NCBI GenBank assembly: GCA_022829145.1 | Contig: CM040746.1 | Coordinates: forward strand, 12,584,184 to 12,648,183 | Reading direction: 5' to 3' | DNA from: Albula goreensis | Lineage: Eukaryota; Chordata; Actinopteri; Albuliformes; Albulidae | DNA length: 64,000 nt | Part shown: positions 56,588 to 64,000 of the stretch, piece after piece | Layout: every line of letters begins with the position of its first letter | How positions within the stretch are numbered: position 1 is the first letter of the stretch | The notes under the pieces: model-generated | What the model saw: the letters and a program-made list of their open reading frames with translations, nothing else | Databases searched by the model: none | Told to the model about the DNA's origin: nothing | Translations under genes and position numbers: made by a program

Positions 56588-57289
56588 AAAAAGTGTACCA
56601 TATGCTGTCAGTCAGAACAAAAAAAAACCTGTCTACAGCAGACAGTCTCTGCGTCTAAATGAGATGGTGGTGAAGGGGGTGGAATGGGTGGGGGTGGGGG
56701 GGGGAGAGGGGTGTCAAGGATTCACGGTCCTTCATCTTTGCAGTAGAGCAAATGTGGCTCTCAGAATACCCACAGACAGCTGCTTCCACTTTCAAATGCG
56801 CCCAACTTAGATCACTGAAAGAATTGTCAACGTGTAGAGAAACACACAAAGATAACATAGCCAGCTGCCATGAAGGAAGGGAGAGACGAGGGAGAGAGAG
56901 AGAGGGGGGGGGAGAGGGAGGTGGGGGAAACAGCACTCAGAAGAAATGGGATTTGTTCTATTTGCATGAGCCCGGTTCCCTCGGGGTCTGGCGCACTTTT
57001 CAAATGGAAAGCACAAAAAAGACAACACTTAACATATTTGCTTAAAGATGACAACCTTGTGTTGATTTCATTTGAGCCCAGCTTTGTCAGGACTGAAGAT
57101 ATGAGGATGAATAGCATTCCAACAGAGACTGACAAATGTATCCATCTGTAACAGTCGCTCGATTCATCGTTTTTTTTTTTTTGTACGTCTCCCAGGAGCG
57201 ATCGCCCGTAAGTTTAAGTCAGTAAGAGTGTTTTCTTTAATGCTTAACATTAGAATGTGATAAATACTGTCAGTGTAATTTATTTATAT

Positions 57290-57920
57290 AATCCCTGTGG
57301 GAGGGGTCATTGCCCCCCCCCCTCCCCTCCTCCACCCAGGTATATGTGTCACAGTCCAGTCAGGGCATAAATAAATGAAGAGCGCCAAGAAAACGGTCTC
57401 GGAACGTTTGTTTGTCAAAACAGGCATCACATTCCAAAAAAGCCCGCTCTGCAGACGGCTTTCAATAATCGTAATTATCCCCTTCATTATCCTTTTGTCA
57501 GCAGCTATTAAAACACTGAGCTAGATTAAGACAAAATGACACATTATGTACATAATGGATAACATCGCATACAACTGTCAATTAGGCGGACCGAGGCTCC
57601 TCTGAAGGTGAGGTTGCGGCTTGCAGGGGGGCCCCCCCCCACCCCACGATAAGAATCTCGCTACGTAATTATAATTCCATCAGAACGTGAGCCTTAAGCT
57701 CCCCACGTTTGGCTCTTTATGACAGCGGCGGGGGAGCAAGAGTATATGACATGCTGTATAATTCACTGACTGGCCCCACTGCCCACCGCCGCCATCAGTC
57801 TTTTCTGCTATTGATTTACCAAGAGAGACATCAGGATTCCGTGCCTTGTATTACGGCAAGCCCTGGTTAAATGTATTACAAATCAATTACTGCAGTTATT
57901 ATATTTGTGGGGAGTGCCAC
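57290..57920. promoter_or_regulatory. candidate conserved non-coding enhancer block
   Basis: 630 bp of complex sequence with CAATAATCGTAATTATCCCC, AACTGTCAATTAGGCGG, CTACGTAATTATAATTCC and CAAATCAATTACTGCAG motifs interleaved with CpG-rich and C-rich stretches. It resembles deeply conserved developmental enhancers; no coding frame. Confidence 0.45.
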
Positions 57921-60900
57921 ATTTAAAAAAAAATTCTCTGGATCTTATGCTGGTGTGAAACTTGGTCACAATGTCAAGGGTAGCACAAACACAAATATTT
58001 CAATTTATTGTGCAATAACTTAACAAAACCTTAATCAGCAAGTTGAGTGTATATTGAAGTATTGCCCTTTCCTTGACAGATGAAAACAATGTATTTTTGT
58101 ATCTTATGTAGCAGCAATTTCATTCCATTGCTCCAATGCTCATCAATGACACACACAGCATCCAACACCTAAGTGTATAATCATGAAAACTAACCCACAC
58201 GGGGTGAAATGTTCATGGGAAAAATTATATAAACACGAGAGAGCTGAATATTAAAATATTCCCTCCTCAAATACAGGTTTCTGTGCATAACCATACCATG
58301 GCTTTGTAAAAACAAGAAACAGAGTACGCCTCCCTAGAATATTCCAGAAACACACTCATATTTTCAACTGTTCTTCAGCATATTGGCCGATTGCCCTCTG
58401 AGTTTTTCCTCCCTCATTTATTTACGCAAGAGTGACCCTACAACTTTCTAAACAGAAGCATGTCAAAAATCTACAGCTGAAGTTTAAATCTCTCAAAGCT
58501 GACAGGCCCTAATGCTTGACACACAGGAAAAAGGTTTTTGGGAAATTTATTACAATAAACTTAAAATCCCAATGTTATACACCTAGTTTATGTAGAGTTT
58601 AAATGATATTAGTAAGTAACAACTATGCAGATTCTTATTCATTCGTATTCAATTGCTTGAAAATCCAAGACATTTATTTCACTACACTATTCACATAGCA
58701 ATGCACCTGTTGCAATGCTGGCAAAAATAATGTAGAATGTTATTTTAAAAGATTGTGGTACAATCAATTCTTAGCATCAACACAAATGTTGCATTATATT
58801 CATGCAAAGTTTCAGAGTCCTACCAAAGCAGCACAATATAAAACAGCATAGTCTACATTGACAAAGTAGTGAATAACCTAAACATCAGTTTAACAATTAT
58901 ATATAATTTTTATTTGATGCCAAAGCACACTTTTATGTAACATTATGACACACACACTTAAAGTGTATATACCATGTTCATCACATTCCTGCTGTAATCG
59001 CCAGTGATTTAAACCAATAGGTGCTGAATGAGGAGAAAATCCCCCATGCCACCGCTATATGACCAAAACGTTCCCCCACATGTCATCGTATGTGGCAACA
59101 AGTAAAGAGGGTGGTGAGAAGGGGCGGGGTCAGCGTCTGTCATCAAGCCTGCCGCTGAACTCGACTCCGTGGATCTGCGTCAACTTTCCAGCTCAGATTG
59201 CTATCATAAGCACCTCGCCATCAGGAAATGAATAGAGCTGTCATGTACGTCCACGTGCTTGAAGGGGAGAGAGCTGGAGGCCAAGTCAGGACTAAAAGAT
59301 TTCTCCTCTCCCTGTAACACAGACATTATCTACATAACACACCCCAACCCTTAACAGTTAAATTGCAATGATCATATATGTGGCTTGGCCAATAGCAACT
59401 TCATAAGATGGATAAATACATTAAGGTGTCAAATGTCAAAACTAAAAACACTGAACGCCTACTGTTCAATTATATTTCCACAAAAACATATTTCCCATAT
59501 CCTTTGGGACCACCTTTTTACCACAAGTTTTACTGAAAATGTCCCCTTTTCCCAAATAATACATTTCAATAGTTACAATACACTGCAAGCTAGAGTAAAC
59601 ATAATTTATCCATTTTCATTTAATAGTATCATTCAAACCAAATATAGTATCAGAGATGGCCATAAAGTTTTTTTTTTTTTTTTTTTAAATTAGGCTGTGC
59701 ACATTTCAAAGTGCAGTGCCTATTATGCGACAAACAAGGCACACCAGCAAGGGTTTTTATCTCGTGAACATTCATGCAGTTCAAAACAACATTTTTATCA
59801 TGCTTCTCTAGCAAGGTGTATGCCTGTATGCGATCAGCATGAAAAACCAAGCTCAATGAATTCAAGATGCTTCTAGCCTTGACAGCATAGTGGTCTGCAT
59901 TTTTTCTACATTATTGCCTGCAACATTTAAAAACATATAGCATATATGACAACATATACTGTGCAAAAAGTAAGTCTTATTCCTTAGACATGATCAAGCA
60001 GACAAAATAAGGCACTAGTATGACACGTTCAGGAACATCTAGAATATTTTCCACAGAAAAGTCAGACACTGGTGTCCACTTAAAAAATGAAGACACTCGA
60101 CTACATATTCTACTCAGAATTATTTGGAAATCTATTATTCACGTACACCATTTCATACATACATCACATTGAAATCTAAACAAGTAGGATTCTTCTACTA
60201 AACCAATGACTCATTGCTAGAGCAAAAAAATTACTATCTGAACATGGAGTAAATGCTTAACTCATAATTATTTAACAAGCATACAGGGACACAACTACTT
60301 CAAACGCACGTATGTTTATACTATGTATTTAGCAACATCTCACCTCCACCTTTAACCTGTTATACGGTAAATAAAGACTTGTAACACAGATCTCAATCAC
60401 ACACACATACAGCATCAATTAAATAATCGGTTGCTGTACTTAGAAGTCAGACAGCACTTACTAATCCACATGGCGGATCACACAGCTTCATGTTTAAACT
60501 ATGTGTAACATGGTGACCTCATCTGAGATCCATAAATCAAGTTTTAATTTGATAAACACCGTGATGCATGATAAAAGAAACGGGACATTTTTACATCTAA
60601 AAATTACAGATCCTGAAATTAATGCCAAATAAGCACGAAGCCGGAATTTCCACAAGCTTACATGAGAGCTTCATCGAGCAACTACGCATGCCAAAAAACT
60701 ACACGGCATCATTGTCAAATGGTGTGCCTTTCTCGGGCCTAATTAATGCAAACATCTTTCACTGGCAAGACCAGAACTTTTCTTGTCCTTTTGCTTTCAG
60801 GAAAAACTCCGCTAAGGAGTCGCACACAAACATGCCGTGGTATATAAATGCATTTCGCGTCTTGTGTAACATGTTTTTGGAGCATTCACATTGATTTACA

Positions 60901-62058
60901 ACCGCAGCAATGCCATTAAATCAATAACAACAAACAACGTTAAAACAAACTCGTATAAACCACATACGGTCATGATCCTACTGTTCATTTGCTACCGAAG
61001 TCTGGCCTATGTGCGTCCATCTTTTTTGCCATTTTTTGTAGCTTTTTGCAATCACACCCTTAATGAACATCAGTCTGAGTGAAACATTTTCTCCATCACA
61101 TATCGAGATCTTAGAAATGCTTTCTGCCCCCGATTTAAAATGTATAAATGCGATATCCAGCTCATCAGAAGCAAGCTGACCAATCTGGTCTGAATATATA
61201 TTAGAGCTTTAACACGAGGACGGGGAAATCTCCCATCTGGTAATCACAGCCGTCAGAAAACCACCGGGAGAGAGTCACCGCTCTCATTCCGAAAACATTC
61301 AGCTCTCAAATTATGTGCATCTTAAAACAAACATCCATACAAGGGTTTCCTTTGGATTTCAGCAGATTCAGGTGAGAAAATTCCATCAAATCAGGTGTTG
61401 ATTATTTGTTCTGCAGGGAAGGAAAATGGTTCTGCAGATAAATTAGAAATACTACTGCTATATGATTTCGCTTTATAACCTTGCATGTATTCTTTATTTT
61501 TTTATTTTTTGATGCAAGCCGAGAAAATACTATCATGGCAACAACAGAAAAAGAAGAAAAAAGGGATTCAATGACTGTTTCGATATGAGTACACCTTAAA
61601 ATATGGAAACACCATAAAATATTGGAATACTAGTAGCATGTGCATAAACGAATGTAGTAAGCAGGCCTATGGAAAGAGTCATGCAAAACATAGCAAAATG
61701 AAAAAATACTACAAATAGGCTATTACGGTTGTGAGTTGTATCATTATTACGGTTAGTCATGATTCAAATTAAACAATACATTACACAATATACAAGTTTA
61801 AAACTAATGAGTACTTACACTGAATTGTCATACTTAAATATTGAGAAACTACAATAACTAAATTCAAAATGTCAAGTCTCAGGCAAAAACAGAATGATTA
61901 ACAATTGACAGACAATAAACAGCACAAAACACAACCACCAATCATTCCTATTTTGAACAGCAAACATTAAAGCATACACACAAATGAAAGCTCACTTACA
62001 ATGGAAGTGAATTACATATTCTAGCTAGTTAGTGAAGTAGATCCCAAAATTGACATAC
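57921..62058. other. donor-proximal intron 2 segment
   Basis: AT-rich, with two complex patches that may be conserved: 59090-59290 (GGGGCGGGGTCAGCG, TACGTCCACGTGC) and 60600-61400. No genes recognised. Confidence 0.3.
59668..59686. repeat. T19 homopolymer
   Basis: An uninterrupted T run. Confidence 0.85.
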
Positions 62059-62083
62059 CATAAACGCTGGCGCTACTGATCAT
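62059..62083 (-). CDS. fign: fidgetin, exon 2 coding part (initiator exon)
   Basis: Reading the minus strand from 62083 gives ATG and then ISSASVY plus the first base of a Gly codon, followed by a GTATGT donor. Joined to exon 3 this yields [18 protein letters not shown], which lines up with the known vertebrate fidgetin N-terminus MISSTSVYGLKMQW. The phase fits exactly: one base (G) here and two (GC) at the start of exon 3. The acceptor is a strong pyrimidine tract ending in ATCGCAG at 62090, so the whole exon is only 31 nt (62059-62089), six of them 5' UTR. The start context has a purine at -3. The Met in exon 3 (residue 12) could act as a downstream alternative start. Confidence 0.92.
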
Positions 62084-62089
62084 TTCTTG

Positions 62090-62968
62090 CTGCGATAACA
62101 GGGGGAAAAAGAAAGAAAAGGCTGAATCGGAATTTTCTCAAGGAGGGATTCCAAATGTTGTTTTTCATTAGAGCCTCTCGGATATCGGATTTCACTGCCT
62201 CGAAACGTGGGCCATTTTTGTCAGGTATTCATTTAACCTACATGCATATAATTAAGTAAAGCAACAGCAACAAAAGCTATTTCGGATAACAAGTGAGAAA
62301 AGAGATGTGGAAAAAACGCATGGCCACCAATGCAAGCCCATGTCGATTTCACTCTCTCCCGTTGAAACTATAGTGCTGTAGGGAAGAGGGGTACGAGGGG
62401 GGTCAGAATTGCGAATGCCATTAAAACGCACATTTTTTGCTAGCTAGATTTCTGAGGAAACGATACACCCACCATGCCGTCCCCTCTACTTTAAAAATAG
62501 ACGCTATGCCTGCAGTTTCCCCCACAACGCGCCAGTGACATTGTATCTAATTCCCTGTTATATGCCTGAAGTGATCACTGCAACTTTTTTTTTCCAAACG
62601 ATGATACATGCATGAACTTCTCGTCGCTGAAAAAGTTACTTTGAAAGCATTTAAACCCCACCCAATGTACTCTCACTTTCCCATTAAATGACAAAACACT
62701 GGAATCGTAAAGAAAATACGCTTACGGATATTTTCCTACCATATCACACCACAATGCTAAACCCCGTTTTGTGCAATGTTAACCAGGTGTGTGTAAATAA
62801 ACGCAGCACAAACTAGATAAATGCATTTGAATTGAAATCTGCGATAGTGAGTGAGGCGTGCGAAGGTCTGGAGAGGGTAGGTTAAAATAAGAGCGGTCGC
62901 CTTTTCGTGGCATTGCTTCGGTATTTTTTAATTGTCCAGATCTCGGATATCCCCATTTAAAGTCTTAC
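62090..62968 (-). other. fign: fidgetin intron 1
   Basis: It is bounded by GTAAGA (62968) and a pyrimidine-rich tract ending ATCGCAG (62090). Contents are AT-rich and without simple repeats; the exon 1 proximal part (62840-62960) has a few CpGs. No other coding signal is seen. Confidence 0.65.
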
Positions 62969-62997
62969 CTGTACGTGTGGCAGGGCAGCGTTGGAGG

Positions 62998-63009
62998 TTA
63001 GAGTAACAT
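62998..63009 (-). CDS. minimal second upstream ORF (M-L-L-stop)
   Basis: A second upstream ATG in exon 1 is followed after two codons by TAA (ATGTTACTCTAA). It lies downstream of the 23-codon uORF and about 35 nt of spliced mRNA ahead of the fidgetin ATG. A very short uORF so near the main start could favour initiation failure or short-distance reinitiation; it could equally be inert. Confidence 0.25.
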   Translation of the reverse strand: MLL

Positions 63010-63045
63010 CGATCCGATGTGTTTGCTGATGAATGGGTTTTCGGG

Positions 63046-63117
63046 TTAATCGAGGATGCTTTCGATTTGAAACCATTCCAAGTTAGTAAAGGGAAGACTG
63101 ACCACAGCCTCTGCCAT
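63046..63117 (-). CDS. upstream ORF in fidgetin 5' UTR, 23 residues
   Basis: An ATG in strong context (AACATGG: A at -3, G at +4) opens a 23-codon frame starting MAEAVVSLPF and ending SILD before TAA, inside exon 1 and well ahead of the fidgetin start. If transcription begins upstream of it, scanning ribosomes should meet it first, and it would be expected to dampen fidgetin translation. Caveat: the ATG sits inside a YY1-type CCATNTT motif, which often marks the start site itself, so some transcripts may start too close to it or past it. No family is recognised for the peptide. Confidence 0.4.
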   Translation of the reverse strand: MAEAVVSLPFTNLEWFQIESILD

Positions 63118-63181
63118 GTTGGAATTTCAAACCCAAAACAGCTGCTTTGGAGAAGCTAGCATGCCTCGCAGTGCGCATGCG
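63113..63181 (-). promoter_or_regulatory. fign core promoter: NRF1-like and YY1-like sites
   Basis: TGCGCATGCG at 63172-63181 matches the palindromic NRF1 site, and GCCATGTT at 63113-63120 (CAACATGGC on the minus strand) matches the YY1 motif CCATNTT. NRF1 upstream with YY1 at or just after the start is a common arrangement in TATA-less vertebrate promoters. No TATA box is seen in the adjacent 60 bp. CpG density is only local, so this is not a broad CpG island. Confidence 0.5.
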
Positions 63182-64000
63182 TCTTGAGATGGAGCCAAAT
63201 TCAAATCAATTCACTCTCACGTCTGGAATAATGCACATTGTTGTATGCATGGTGATCCAATGTAGCGTAGTTAGCAATGCAAAATTATTGGTCTTTGTTG
63301 AAATAGTGTTTGAGTTTTATGTTCAAGACCTTGATAATATCGCATACAATTAACTGATTTTTCGACCGTGCACAACAACTCAACTTTTTATGGACGGTAT
63401 TAAAGAATTAGCCTATAACAAAAAACCTACGTGTTACTTGTAACATGTAACAAAATGTAACAAAGCTCAATATTCTGCTAATAGTATATGATTCGGTTAA
63501 TAATCTCTGTTATTTGATTGATTTGAGAACTACATGTCAACTTGATACATTAAATGCAATTCTCTTCAGAGAAATGTCATTCAAGCTATTTCATTTAAGG
63601 ATACGTGTTCAATTCATTCAAAACTAGTGGAAATATTCGGAAATCACAATCACAGGGGCGTGCGCCTGGAGCTAATAAACCTCTATCCTTTAGAATAGTT
63701 TTCACAAAGGTATATTTAGAGCAATGCATATCTCTTCCGTCTTTACATACGAGTCTGCATCTTGTGAGCCTGTGTTTTTTGCATACCGCTGCAACATGTT
63801 CACATGCACGTCTGCCCACAAATCCAGCCCAACGCCCACAAATCTTGCTAGATGGCAGCTCCACGTCTTTTGCAAATGATAATTATAGAGCAAGCGTAGA
63901 ATTAATAATTTCAGTCCTAATTAGCGTGGAAATGTCCCAGATAGCACGCTATTAGAAGATCAGTGGGGAGACTTGATCTAAAGAAGACATCAAAGATTAT
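63182..64000. other. upstream flank of fign
   Basis: Unique AT-leaning sequence upstream of the promoter. Short open frames on both strands (up to 116 codons) match nothing I recognise. Confidence 0.35.

Larger units (their letters stand above)
50961..57280. other. intron 2 segment, mostly AT-rich
   Basis: Includes the (GA)28 array, the 16-bp tandem pair and the CTCF-like motif (listed separately), and a purine-rich tract at 56870-56930. No genes recognised. Confidence 0.3.
62969..63120 (-). other. fign: fidgetin exon 1 (5' UTR), 5' end approximate
   Basis: A consensus donor CAG|GTAAGAC lies at 62969/62968 on the minus strand, 879 bp upstream of the exon 2 acceptor, with a promoter-like region just beyond. 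The exon is non-coding for fidgetin but contains two upstream ATGs. The transcription start is not determined from sequence; the right-hand limit given is the YY1-like motif and could be off by tens of bases. A spliced 5' UTR exon ahead of a tiny initiator exon is consistent with the known fidgetin gene layout. Confidence 0.65.

Noticed and set aside
63595-63955. Overlapping frames on both strands near the right edge
   Set aside because: No domain, no promoter or splice context, and ordinary composition; treated as chance.

Overview
The window is a piece of vertebrate, most likely teleost fish, genomic DNA. It is AT-rich and non-coding over most of its length, dense in (CA)n, (GA)n and (TA)n microsatellites, and carries one clearly recognisable protein gene, fidgetin (fign), on the minus strand. 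No bacterial-type operons, rRNA, tRNA or CRISPR arrays are visible. The fish assignment rests on protein divergence from mammalian fidgetin and on repeat content; the species cannot be named.

Layout from right to left, following transcription of fign. Positions about 63182-64000 are upstream flank. A TATA-less core promoter with NRF1-like and YY1-like motifs lies at 63113-63181. Exon 1 (5' UTR, ends at 62969 with a CAG|GTAAGA donor) carries two short upstream ORFs. After an 879-bp intron comes a 31-nt exon 2 (62059-62089) holding the initiator ATG and eight and one third codons (reading MISSASVYG). A 45.8-kb intron (62058-16276) follows. Exon 3 (16275-14067) then encodes the rest of the protein: N-terminal region, a long Pro/Ser/Gly/Tyr-rich linker and the C-terminal AAA+ domain ending in MFGCSQ. 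The 3' UTR runs to the left, with a candidate polyadenylation signal at 11773-11778. Positions 1-11.7 kb are 3' flank.

Two things stand out in fign itself. There is a one-base frame break exactly at the start of the Walker A loop. The Walker A loop reads GPQGTGRM, where the nucleotide-binding Lys and the following Thr are expected. Away from this point the reading frame is intact on both sides and closely matches vertebrate fidgetin (about 744 residues if one base is restored, against 759 in human), so this is either an assembly error in a live gene or an early lesion in a decaying copy.

The rest is regulatory-desert type sequence. Several blocks have the look of conserved non-coding enhancers, with high complexity and homeodomain-type TAATTA, ATTA and TTAAT motifs (5.5-6.7 kb, 26.9-27.6 kb, 50.8-51.0 kb, 57.3-57.9 kb and others). 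There are two isolated CpG-rich patches (42.6-42.85 and 50.4-50.8 kb), two strong CTCF-like motifs (11.56 and 55.78 kb) and two degraded Tc1/mariner-like DNA transposon remnants. Five long (CA)n arrays in the big intron all lie in the same orientation, so all read (UG)n in the fign pre-mRNA. I see no undescribed multi-gene system; the best leads are the fign lesion, the promoter uORF and the regulatory blocks.
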